A stretch of 64,000 nt of DNA from Syngnathus acus (Eukaryota > Chordata > Actinopteri > Syngnathiformes > Syngnathidae). Under the pieces are notes generated by a model that worked only from the letters and a program-made list of their open reading frames with translations, was not told the DNA's origin and ran no database searches. The DNA lies in contig NC_051102.1 of NCBI RefSeq assembly GCF_901709675.1, positions 1,394,912 through 1,458,911 on the forward strand, written 5' to 3'. A program made the position numbers and the translations under genes. Shown here in pieces: positions 14,144 through 24,136 of the stretch (the stretch's first letter is position 1; each line of letters starts with the position of its first letter).

Positions 14144-14999
14144 CCGTATTTTTCGCACCAAAAGGCGCACTGGATTATAAGGCGCACCCTCATTGAATTT
14201 TTTATTTTAGAAATTATTTCATATATAGGGCGCACCGGATTAAAAGGCGCATAAAATAGAAGCTATACTGCAACAAACTGAGGTTGACTAGGGTTGCGGT
14301 ATGCATCCACTAGCCAATAACCAATGAGCCCTCTGGAAACAATCGCGTTTCTCAAACAATCTCCTATAAAATGATCAGAACTGACTAAAGTTCGATCTAA
14401 CACTGGTACTGCTTACCTATGTTTCCCTTCCATATCGATCCGTAAATTTACTCGAAATATTAACAGAGCAGCCTATTTTGACATGAAATAGCCTTGTGCA
14501 TATAGCAGCTATTATTATAGCATTAGCCACCCGCAAACTCCCATGAGCCTCAGCTCGCAGACCCCCATGAGCCTCAGCAAAGTGTAAACAATCGCGTTTC
14601 TCAAACGATCTCCTATAAAATGATCGGAACTGACTAAAGTTTGATCTAACACATTGGTACTGCTTACCTATGTTTCCCTTCCATATCAATCCGTAAATTT
14701 ACTCGAAACATTAACGGAGCAGCCTATTTTGAAATGAAATAGCCTCGCGGGTACAACAGCTATTCGGTGACGCCCCCTGACCACAGTTGCCGTAATGTTG
14801 GGAAGCGATGCGACCTTGTAATTTACTAGTCGTACTAAAACGCACTGAAACATTTTGGCAGAGCACTGTGTACAACCAGTATGGATCAACAAATTCATCA
14901 ATTGATCCATATATAAGGCGCTCTGCATTATAAGGCGCACTGTGGTTTTTTGAGTAAAATGTAAGTTTTTAAGTGCGCCTAATAGTGCGGAAAATACGG
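14144..14999. mobile_element. TA-flanked inverted-repeat element (copy 1) nested in Ginger last exon
   Basis: Begins CCGTATTTTTCGCACC and ends GTGCGGAAAATACGG, with TA on both sides (14142-14143 and 15000-15001). Each end has several GGCGCAC/GTGCGCC blocks that can fold. The centre holds about 1.6 copies of a 250-bp unit (for example TATGTTTCCCTTCC at 14419 and 14669). No convincing protein is encoded; it looks like a nonautonomous DNA transposon. A second copy in opposite orientation lies at 39055-41418. It splits the last exon of the Ginger gene at a TA. Confidence 0.88.
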
Positions 15000-16461
15000 T
15001 AATGTTTGATTACGTTTTTGCATAATTGAGTGATATGTTTGGTAAATCTAGTCTGTAAATCAAATGCATACTTTCAAAGCAAATACACCACAAGAGGTTG
15101 AATCTTGTTGCCTGGGATGGGGGACAGTGCCACAAGTCCACCTGGAAACATTGCACCCTTTCTTGCGCATGAACGCCCTGAAATATAAGAGCCAGTACAT
15201 ATCACAAATTTCAAGTTTTATCCGTCAATTACATAATTTGTATTGGTAAAAACAAAAACCTAGTCCACTTTCAAAAGAAAGCGCACATCTTCAGTTAAAT
15301 GTTGATATCACAATAGTACTCTGACTTTTAGAAGCTGTGCTTACCGGGTTGATTCCAGGCATTTTTTAATGTCCATTTGAGACTCACCAAGAGGATCAAC
15401 TAGTAAGGACCTTTTTGCTCCTGGCATGATTGCCTATATTTTAAACACAAAAAATGAGGTTTTATTATTCATATGCATGAATTATTAAACATTTTGCACA
15501 TAACTATATATTTTTTGCTGTAATGTTACTCCTCTTGTGGCATTAAAACATTTCTTTACCGCCAGCTTCCAATGCTTATGCTCATTGACAATGCCAACAA
15601 TAAGTTTGTATTCCACCGGGTTGATCTAAAAATAAACAGAAGAAAAAAATACGTCTGTCGATAATTTCAGTAAAATGCGTAAAGAACAAAATTAATGCCA
15701 ATTGAGTTTTTTAATAAAATTGTTATGTCTTAATAACGTTGTTGGGCCACTAATTGGCCCGACAACAATATTAAGACATTTAACTTCTTAACTTCATTGA
15801 TAATTTTGCAAGATATAATTCAATAAATACTAATACAGACACACCTTGAGTCTCTGGCTCTTTCCATTCCATAAATTTGTCATTGCAAATGAGTCAATAT
15901 AGGAAACCTTTTCCACGCTGATTTGGTTGCGTTTGTTCACCAACAACAGGAGGTACGCGTTTATAACCTGTAATTGAAACGGCAAACAAATTGAAACAGA
16001 AAATATTACCCCCCCCCCACACAAAAAAATACAGTGCTGCCAATTAAGACAAACCTAAGTTTCAGATATGAAAACATAATTTTACCTCCGATTCCAGCTC
16101 AGAATTGGGTCTAACGTTCATAATGTCCCAAAAGAACAATTTGTACGCCCCGATTTTTGATAGGAGAACATGGACGTGCTTTCCCTTCCAGGCATCTTGA
16201 ACGTCTGCCAAAAATAAGTCAGAACAATACCTCAAAATACAATTGGAAATGTGGTTCATTCCATAGCAGCAAGTGGCATTTATAAAACACTTTGTGAGTA
16301 CAAGACCTATGTGCCACATATCCATAATGTATGTTTTAATATGTTTACAGTTTTATCATGAATACATCTTACATTTGTCCACATTTTCCCTCGTTTGTCT
16401 AAAAGTCAAAGACAGTCGTGGTGGTGTTGCGGTATTAAGAGCAGGGGAAAAGGGAGCCGTG

Positions 16462-16881
16462 TGTCACGTCCCTGGGTCACCTGACTTCCAGCCAAGCCCT
16501 AATCGAGGAATTGCCAGCACCTGCCACAGCTCGTTAGGTCCCCTACTTAACCTCTCTGTATTCTGCCAGTGGTTGTCAGTTCGTCTACTTACCCTGCCCG
16601 TGACACTGCTGCCTTTTTTTCCCCGGACCGATCTTTGTAGCCAACTGCTTCCGTGAACTTCGACCACGCTTCTGATCGCCGCCTGCCCTGACTACTTGCT
16701 CGTCCTTCGACCACGCTTCTGATCGCCGCCTGCTTCGACCACCTGCCTGCCTCCGACTACGACTACGCGCTGTGCTCTGCTGCTCAGCCACGCCAGCCAG
16801 ACCGCAGGTCCAGCGTTCCACTTCCCCTTTGTCAATAAAGGATCGTGCTGCACTTGGTAGCCCTGTCTCTGTTCCCTGACA
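16462..16881 (+). mobile_element. Solo LTR inside the Ginger transposase linker exon
   Basis: 420 bp starting TGTCACGTCC and ending TTCCCTGACA, flanked by the 5-bp duplication CCGTG (16457-16461 and 16882-16886). A CAATAAA poly(A) signal lies at about 16836 on the plus strand. No internal retroelement sequence is attached, so it is a solo LTR left by recombination. Removing the LTR and one duplication leaves exon 7 with the length needed to meet the next exon in phase. Confidence 0.88.
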
Positions 16882-16886
16882 CCGTG

Positions 16887-17270
16887 GCTGGAGAAGCTGT
16901 GGCTGAGGGGGCAGTGGCTGGAGGAGCTGAGGCTGGAGGAGCAGTGGCAGTGGTGGCGGTGCTTGGAGGAGCTGAGGCTGGAGGAGCAGGAGCAGTGGCA
17001 GTGGGAGCGGTGCTTGGAGGAGCTGCGGCTGGTGGCGCAGTGGGAGCGGGAGCGGTGGTTGGAGGAGCTGCGGCTGGTGGAGCAGTGGGAGAGGGAGCAG
17101 TGGTTGGAGGAGCAGTGGCAGAGGGGGCAATGGCTGGAGGAGCTGAGGAGCAGTGGTAGCGGTGCTTGGAGGATCTGCGGCTGGTGGAGCAGTGGCATTG
17201 GGAGCGGTGCTTGGAGGAGCTGCGGCTGGAGGAGCTGCGGCTGGAGGAGCTGCGGCTGGTGGGGATGGTG
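16887..17270. repeat. GC-rich short tandem repeat coding the Ala/Pro/Thr linker
   Basis: Imperfect 15-30-bp units such as GGAGGAGCTGCGGCTGGTGG on the plus strand. On the minus strand they read in frame as APPxTAPxxTAPP repeats joining integrase and protease halves of the Ginger transposase. Other frames give Ser/Arg or Gly/Ala-rich shadows. Confidence 0.85.
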
Positions 17271-20200
17271 ACTGTCATCCAGGAGGATGCTCCTTTTTTG
17301 TTTTCATACCTATGAGGCACTTTTTGTTTATTTTCTTTGTATGGTTTTAGGTGGTCAATGTTTATTTTGGGGACCAAGGCTCTATTCTCATCCTGGAGGT
17401 CAGCTGTCTTGCCCTCAATCGCCACAATTTTGTATGGCCCCAAAAAATTGGGGTTCAATTTTCCTCCCTTTCTTTGTTGAGACCTGATATTTTGTCTTAG
17501 AACAAGATCTCTGATGTGTACAGTTGGTGTGGTCCCTGAGGTTGTTTTTGGGTGCCTTGTTTTTTCCTGCGCTTTTCTAATGTGCTCTCTAACTTGCTCA
17601 AATAGTTGGTCTTGTTCGTTATGGTCTTGTGCCGTAACTTCCATCCCCACCACATCCGCCACAGTGCCATCAACCTTCAGAAAAAGCAAACATTTGCTGT
17701 CATGATTAAAGTGTCAACAAGTTTTATATTTGTTTTACAATTAAGATGTAACTAAGCAAATTCAACAAGCAAATTGTCCTTGATCGTATAAAAACTTCTC
17801 CATGATACTGTATATCCTTGTAATGGATCTTGATGTGCCAAAATCTTACCTCGTAGTGTTCTGGCACTTGAATGGGGTAGCGTGCCTCTCTGCCGAACAT
17901 TAGAAAGTAAGGCGAGTAGTTTGTCGTCATTTGTTTTTTGGTCCGCAGACCAAACATAACTGCATCCAAATATTCATCCCAGCTTTCTGGATGCTGACAA
18001 ACCACTTTGCTCAGAGCTCTAAAAAACAAAATCAGTTATAAAATTGCGCTGGTGACAGTGTTTTTTTTTTATTAATTTTGGAGAATTGTATATAAATGAC
18101 TCCAATAACAATTTTTAAACCAACGTGTTTTTTCTGACCTAACAGTTTTTATAGTGCATGTTATTTACTTTGAAAGTGCCCTGAAAACAAAAACAAACTC
18201 ACGAGCAACATAACAAGAAATTGTCAAAGATTAATGTGGGTAAACTAAGTATACTCACCTTTGAATTGTCCCATTTAATTTTTCACCAACCCATTAGTTT
18301 GAGGGTGGTATGGTGAGCAAAGGCTTCTTTTTATGTCAAGCATTTCACATACTCTCTTGTTGATCTGCAGTTGCCAGGGGAAAGAATAAGTAATTGAGTT
18401 GGGCAATTTTGCAGTGAAATAGTGTTTGAGAATGTGAGCTTAACAGCATCACTATACTGGCTTTGCATCACAAATACACAGAAGGAAAATACAACACCCA
18501 CAACTGCAACAGTCACAAAACACGGACAAAATACAATGAGCAGTAAGAAACGTTTTTATTTTATTTTACTCCAGCTATTTTATGAAGTTCGACATCCTTT
18601 CGTTGCTTTCATCGGCCACACAAAATAAAGTTGCAGGCCAGATATGCCCTCAGGGACTTGTATTTGACAGCTATGATGAAGATAATTTCTGCCAAACACT
18701 GTTGTACTTACTGCATTGACAAATTCTTTGCCTTGATCTGTCAAGATCCTTTTTGGCGAATCAAATTGGTAGACGAATTTTAGGATACAGGCGGTAACAT
18801 CAGCAGCAGACTTCGACCTCAATGGATAGGCTTGAGGCCATTTCGTGAAATAATCGACCATCACGCAAATATATTGGTATCCATCTTTTGTCTGAGCCAG
18901 TTTGCCAATGAGGTCCATCCTCAAGAGTTCGAATGGCTGAGACACCTAATAAATAAATATTTATAAAAACAAATTGTGTTAAACTGATGTTGCTGAGAAA
19001 AATAGTTATATAAAGTATGCCACATACAAAATACTATATAGACCTTGGGTCAAAATAGAGAACATTATTTGGATTAACTGACCTGTATAGGCATGACCTC
19101 TGTTGGGCTTTTTATTAATATGCCGGCTGCCTGACATTCGGTGCACTGGGACACCTGACAATGGCAGGTTTTGTGGAAAAGTAGTCATTGTTAATAAATG
19201 CATGCAAAAAGGGCAAGATCTTAGATAATGATTTTGAATTGTTTGCAAAAGATACAAAGGAATAGTTTCATTCATTATGTTTGCAGGCTAAAAAAAATGA
19301 ACAAACAAGTATACTCTTTTTGTATTGTTTACATACCCACTCATTAATGTCAACAGACATCGCTGGCCAGTAATATCTCAGAGAGATGCTGTGTCTTGTT
19401 TTATTTTGCCCGGTGTGTGCCCCTGCCGGGCTGGCATGAAAACTCTTAAAAATTTCATTTGCCTCTTCAGCACCACAGACAACCTTCACTTGGACTGGCT
19501 GGTCTGTGCCTTTTTGGTGGCAATAATACAGCTCCCCTCCTGAGTAGAAGTAAAAATAAAACGTTGAATTAGCACCATACTTGTGGTAATTCATTAAGTG
19601 CTCACTCAATACACCTAATTGCAAATTTGCTACTTGGACAAAAAAAACCATTAGTTTCATAATATATCAAATGTTCACTCAATGGGTCTACAACCAAATA
19701 TGTTACTTTAGTTTGATAATTTATCAAATATTTACTCAATAGATCCACAAATAGTTACTTGAAAAAAAAAACATAGCTTGAGTTGCACTCAACAAACTCA
19801 ACCATTTCCTTCATAGTGAGGTGTGTTATATATATTGCTTCCAACATTTTACAAGTCAATTATTTGTCTTATAGAGTAATTACTCTAAAACTTCAGTTTC
19901 TGACGTTAGTGTAGAAATTAGCAGGTTCTGCAATGTGAATTTTTGGTGCGTCTCTGGATCTAATTTGCTTGATTTATGTACGTTGTGTATCTTACCCTCA
20001 ACGTCGTAAAAAGAAGCTTTTCTTCTCAATACGCACTTCTCCTTCTTCGTAATACCATTTGGGTATTCACGTTTTGTTTTGTAGGCAATAATTTGTTGGT
20101 AAATAGTTGGGTCCATTGTGCGGCAGCGTATTGTTGTCAGAAAACAATGGCGAAATGACGCGAAGTGCGCACTTACAAGGTGGGGTAAAATGGGTGCTTT

Positions 20201-20340
20201 GGTGACAAGTTTGAATTCAAGACAATATTGTTTGACCAACAAAGGAAAGAAAACATTATCTATTTGTTTATTTATTTATTTAACATCCAATATTGTATCA
20301 GTGCACAAATCATTTATTTACATATACACCGTTTTAAATG

Positions 20341-21222
20341 GGGGGGGGGGGGGGGACATATTCTCACAGGGCACCCGTGAGGATATGTTCCCCCCTGTAA
20401 CTTGGGCTAGGAATGAGGGAACCTGTTCAAATTTGCCACACAACCTGAACAGACCCCCAGGAAGACAGAAAAAAACAGCTGGAGTCCAGCACTCACCGTT
20501 TTCAAAATAAGGGGGGGGGGGGGGGGGGACATATCCTCACGGGGCAGCTGTGAGGATGTGTTCCCCCCTGTAATTTGGCCTAGGAATGAGGGAACCTGTT
20601 CAAATTTGCCACACAACCCGAACAGACCCCCAGGAAGACAGAAAAAAAAACAGCTGGAGTCCAGCACTCACCGTTTTCAAAATAAGGGGGGGGGGGGGGG
20701 GGGAACATATCCTCACGGGGCAGCTGTGAGGATGTGTTCCCCCCCTGTAATTTGGCCTAGGAATGAGGGAACCTGTTCAAATTTGCCACACAACCTGAAC
20801 AGACCCCCAGGAAGACAGAAAAAAAACAGCTGGAGTCCAGCACTCACCGTTTTCAAAATAAGGGGGGGGGGGGGGGAACATATCCTCACGGGGCAGCTGT
20901 GAGGATGTGTTCCCCCCCTGTAATTTGGCCTAGGAATGAGGGAACCTGTTCAAATTTGCCACACAACCTGAACAGACCCCCAGGAAGACAGAAAAAAAAC
21001 AGCTGGAGTCCAGCACTCACCGTTTTCAAAATAAGGGGGGGGGGGGGACATATCCTCACGGGGCAGCTGTGAGGATGTGTTCCCCCCCCTGTAATTTGGC
21101 CTAGGAATGAGGGAACCTGTTCAAATTTGCCACACAACCTGAACAGACCCCCAGGAAGACAGAAAAAAAACAGCTGGAGTCCAGCACTCACCGTTTTCAA
21201 AATGGGAGGGGGGCACAAATTC
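20341..21222. repeat. Five copies of a ~175-bp tandem repeat separated by poly-G runs
   Basis: Each unit starts with a run of 12-18 G (20341, 20512, 20687, 20862, 21036), then CATATCCTCACGGGGCAGC, CCTAGGAATGAGGGAACCTG and GGAGTCCAGCACTCACCG. A G-rich partial unit follows at about 21203. It lies between the transposase start and the right inverted repeat. A short remnant of the same unit (GCTGCCCCGTGAGGATAT) abuts the inner edge of the left inverted repeat at 14035. Confidence 0.92.
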
Positions 21223-21363
21223 TCACGGCTTGACATTTTTTATAGAGTTCCTGTTACAATTTTTATCCTCCCTCCCCACCATCTGTCACTTTGCTTGGGA
21301 CAAAAGGAGCCTTCAGAACTGAAATTTCTTCTCAATTATTCATTCAAATCAATTCACTCAAAT

Positions 21364-22643
21364 CATTCTCGTTATGAAAGATTTGATCACAAAACGTGTG
21401 TGGCTTTTTCTTAAATGTACACGTTTGACATTGCTATAGTGTCAGCTTTTACTTATATTGCGCTGTCATTTTAAAGCAAATTAATAAATGCAACAATATT
21501 AATTTGCTTTGAAAATACCTGAGTAATAAAATGGATGGATGGATGAATGATGATCACAATTAAGTAGAAAGTCTCCTTTGTAATATATACTCCTTGTAGC
21601 CTGTACCCAAAAAGAGGAGTTTCTTTGCATCGAGGTTTATGCAAAGAGCTCACGTAATTATATTGTTGCTTTTTGGTGAAGTCAATGAGTGTTCCGTCTG
21701 TACGACTGGTCTTTGAATGCACCCCGATTCAATGGCAGAACGCGGATGAATTTAAAGACATCAAATCAGTGCCGGCTCTACGCAGGGGCAAGAGGGGGCG
21801 TTGCCCCTCAAACAGATGTCCTGCCCCCTCGAATCAAACTTTTAGAAGTGAAAAATCCGCTGATAGAAACACACGTTAATCCGCCCCCTCTCTTCTCTCA
21901 TGTCGGTGCAGTGTGTGTCCTCACACAGCCTGCTGTCAGGACTCCGCGCCCCTCCGTAAACATCCAATCACTGTGAGTATGCAAATGAGGCAAGACGCAG
22001 CCAGAGAATGTCAAGTTACAGTCAGCGCGGTAGGAGTTGGAAGAAGCAGTAAAAACTCCACCAAACTCGTCGTACTGACCCGTGATATAACTAATGATTA
22101 ACGACAACTCAAATAATAGTTAATATAACATTCATATTATATGTTCCCCCCCCCTGAGAGATTGCCACCTTATTGTGGTCAGGGGGTTTGCGTGCCTCAG
22201 TGACCCTAAGAGCAATACCAGCAGAAGCTTTAATCTTCAGGTGGGACACCCAAGCTGGACAGGTCTTAGTGTAGAGGCCTGACAGAGTGCAATCCACTTC
22301 TCCAGGTTGAGATCTGGACACACAGCTAACAACTGCCGTGAAGAAAACACTAAGTGTTAAAAATGTGTAAAAAAAAAAAAAGAACATGCCCCCTTCACAT
22401 TTCTGACTGCCCCCTCTTATGTGCATTCCTAGAACCGGCCCTGCATCAAATGAGAATAATCCTTTATAAAAATTAAAATTAACTGACGCAAACGTGAGTT
22501 CTTCATGTTTTTATTGAAAACAACATAGTGCTGACGCCGTACGACGCCGTACGACATCGGTTTTTCGCTTTCCAAACCTCTGCGTGCGCGCTCCCGCGGC
22601 AGGGGGAACAAAATCTCATGGGGGAACCAAATCAAGCACAATA
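21364..22643 (-). repeat. Right terminal inverted repeat of the Ginger element, interrupted by hAT
   Basis: Reverse complement of 13451-14034 over its whole length once the 685-bp hAT insertion with its duplication is left out. It also carries a small tandem duplication of GCCGTACGAC at about 22541-22555 not present in the left arm. Confidence 0.9.
21767..22443. mobile_element. Nonautonomous hAT element in the right Ginger inverted repeat
   Basis: 677 bp. Ends CAGTGCCGGCTCTA and, read inward from the right, CAGGGCCGGTTCTA. An 8-bp target duplication CATCAAAT lies at 21759-21766 and 22444-22451. The uninterrupted sequence survives in the left Ginger arm, which gives a ready-made empty site. 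No transposase is encoded. Confidence 0.93.
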
Positions 22644-22764
22644 CCGGCACAGAGGAGACACTGACTTGTGCCCCCCTATGGCTGCATATGGTTCTCTGAC
22701 CGGGAATCGTTCCCTGGCCGCGGGCGGTGAAAGCTTCGCATAAAAACCACTGGACCATCAGGGA
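22644..22764 (-). mobile_element. tRNA-Glu-like head of the SINE split by Ginger
   Basis: Minus strand starting at 22764 reads TCCCTGATGGTCCAGTGG and later CGATTCCCGGTCAGAGAA, a diverged tRNA-Glu. The SINE continues to CTCTGTGCCGG at 22644 where Ginger begins. The rest of the SINE is at 13285-13450. It is a SINE promoter head, not a functional tRNA gene. Confidence 0.8.
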
Positions 22765-22892
22765 TTGCTAGCACTTACCTAAAAGCTTTAAAAGAATTAC
22801 ACAATTTAAAACAATACAATCAGAAAACTTGTAACTATGTATACAGACTGTTGGAACTTATTTTATAAACGATATATTATAGATATAGTAGC

Positions 22893-23455
22893 TGCACTGA
22901 CTACAACATGAAGGCCCTCCAGCGCATAGTGAACACGGCTGGTAAGATTATTGGTGCTTCACTCCCCTCCTTGAAGGACATTTACACCTCCCATCTCACC
23001 CGCAAGGCGACCACGATTGTGAGTGATGTGAGTCACCCCGCTCACTCTTTGTTCGATCTTCTGCCCTCTGGGAAGAGGTACAGGAGCCTGCGCTCCCGCA
23101 CCACCAGACTCACCAACAGCTTCGTACTCCAGGCTGTTAGGATCCTGAACTCTCTCCCCCCTTCTGCGTAGCGTCCTGTACTTTTGCGCTATATTCTGGC
23201 TGTCTGCTGTATGCACACTTTCTCCGTTTTGCTCCTCTTATTTATTTATATATTGTGTTATTTGTTTATTTATTCATCACTCTTATTATTCATTGTTTGT
23301 GCCTTCTTGTTTTTATTTTGTGTTGTTTGCTTGTATGTATGTCGTGTACTATGTCTTGTCACCGTGGGATAGTGGAAACGTAATTTCGATTTCTTTGTGT
23401 GTCTTGGCATGTGAAGAGGTTGACAATAAAGCAGACTTTGACTTTTGACTTTGAT
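22893..23455 (+). mobile_element. 3' end of an L2/CR1-like LINE
   Basis: The frame 22908-23171 encodes the C-terminal tail of a non-LTR reverse transcriptase (KALQRIVNTAGKIIGASLP, HSLFDLLPSGKRYRSLRS, RLTNSF). A 3'UTR follows, ending GACAATAAAGCAGACTTTGA and TTTTGACTTTG tandem tails, characteristic of L2-like fish LINEs. 5'-truncated. Confidence 0.85.
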
Positions 23456-24136
23456 ATAAATCTGTGACAGTATTTTTTTTTACTTTAAACAAATAATAAA
23501 AGTAAAAAGTAGAAACAAATAAATTACTATTTTACAGATACCTAAACGACCTATTTAAGTGTGATATTATTTCGTTACTTCCCACCCTTGGTATCGTGTA
23601 CACTTTATGAACTCTTCCCTACTTGCTCAAAACATGTCACAATGTTTAAGAAGAAGCCATTAAAGAGTAAGACTTCAACCAAACATGAGCAAGATACATA
23701 AATTCGGTAATGTAAAGAGATTTCCTTCATGCGCGCACTTACAATGGCGTTATATTAAAACATCCCAAACCCAGCATGTGTAAAGGGAGCATAAAACATT
23801 TATTTTACATTTATTGAAGTTAAGCACTAATATATCCAAAATAATTCATACCTGTAGCGTATGATCAAATGCTTAAGAAAACTGTGGTCTAGAGTGGCCT
23901 GTAATAAAATTCTCCTTAGGACAAACAATTCGTAATACATACTGCAATATTTAGATAATGATAACATGCATGCACAAACTTGGCCAATAAAGCTGGTTCT
24001 GGTTCTGATTTTGACACAAAACAACTGTTCAAAAGCCATGTTCATTTACACATCTTCTATGCCTGAATGGTTGGTTAGTATGAGAAAAGAACAACTGCAT
24101 AACGGTAAACCGTTTCAGGGATCTATTTACATCTAT
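23456..24136. other. 3' flank of the dehydratase gene with a LINE-tail remnant
   Basis: Probably the 3'UTR and downstream of the minus-strand dehydratase; a minus-strand AATAAA lies at 23799-23804. A short piece at about 23973-24012 (TTGGCCAATAAAGCTGGTTC) looks like the 3' tail of another LINE family. No exon seen. Confidence 0.5.

Larger units (their letters stand above)
14117..20116 (-). pseudogene. Ginger1 transposase (Gypsy-like integrase plus Ulp1 protease), nearly intact
   Basis: Thirteen coding exons fit in phase: 19996-20116 (ATG 20116), 19337-19539, 19083-19154, 18712-18945, 18259-18364, 17850-18018, 16373-17674, 16086-16204, 15845-15967, 15560-15625, 15345-15433, 15072-15177, and a last exon 15003-15052 continuing at 14117-14143. 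About 787 residues before damage. Domains in order: YP motif near residue 18; zinc finger (H-x6-H in HASPAGAH, then CTEC); integrase core (D in RMDLIG, D in LTDQGKEF, 58 residues between); GPY motif (NFLGPYKIV); Ala/Pro/Thr linker; Ulp1 protease with His (EHKHW), Asp (LLVDPLG), Gln and Cys (QQDSTSCG). Damage: one base missing next to 18283-18284 at the third catalytic acid, a solo LTR in exon 7, a nested element in the last exon. All exon phases agree once these are taken into account. Confidence 0.85.
13451..22643 (-). mobile_element. Ginger1-type DNA transposon, 9.2 kb, with nested insertions
   Basis: Ends are inverted repeats starting TGTTGTGCTTGATTTGG on the left and TATTGTGCTTGATTTGG (read inward) on the right. 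Flanking tetranucleotides are CAGG (13447-13450) and CCGG (22644-22647), which fits the CCGG-type target duplication known for Ginger1 with one change. The interior holds an intron-containing gene with a Gypsy-like integrase and a C-terminal Ulp1 protease, the domain pair described for Ginger1 transposases (Bao and colleagues' superfamily definition, from memory). Nested inside: a TA-flanked element (14144-14999), a solo LTR (16462-16881), a hAT element (21767-22443) and a poly-G tandem repeat (20341-21222). Without the three insertions the element would be about 7.2 kb. Confidence 0.88.

Noticed and set aside
16845-17271. Gly/Ala-rich or Ser/Arg-rich proteins in other frames
   Set aside because: They are alternative readings of the GC-rich linker repeat; only the minus frame continuous with the GPY motif fits the transposase.
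16462-20116. Ty3/Gypsy retrotransposon with LTR and integrase
   Set aside because: The integrase gene has introns and no gag, protease or reverse transcriptase. The LTR is in the opposite orientation and has its own 5-bp duplication. The features belong to two different elements.
20341-21222. CRISPR-like array
   Set aside because: The 175-bp units are repeated throughout with no unique spacers, and the context is a eukaryotic transposon.
13451-22643. Large inverted duplication (palindrome) of host DNA
   Set aside because: The arms end at transposon-type termini, are flanked by a target duplication inside a SINE, and enclose a transposase gene, so they are terminal inverted repeats.
22644-22764. 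tRNA-Glu gene
   Set aside because: The tRNA-like stretch has several substitutions in stems and continues into a SINE body; it is a SINE head.
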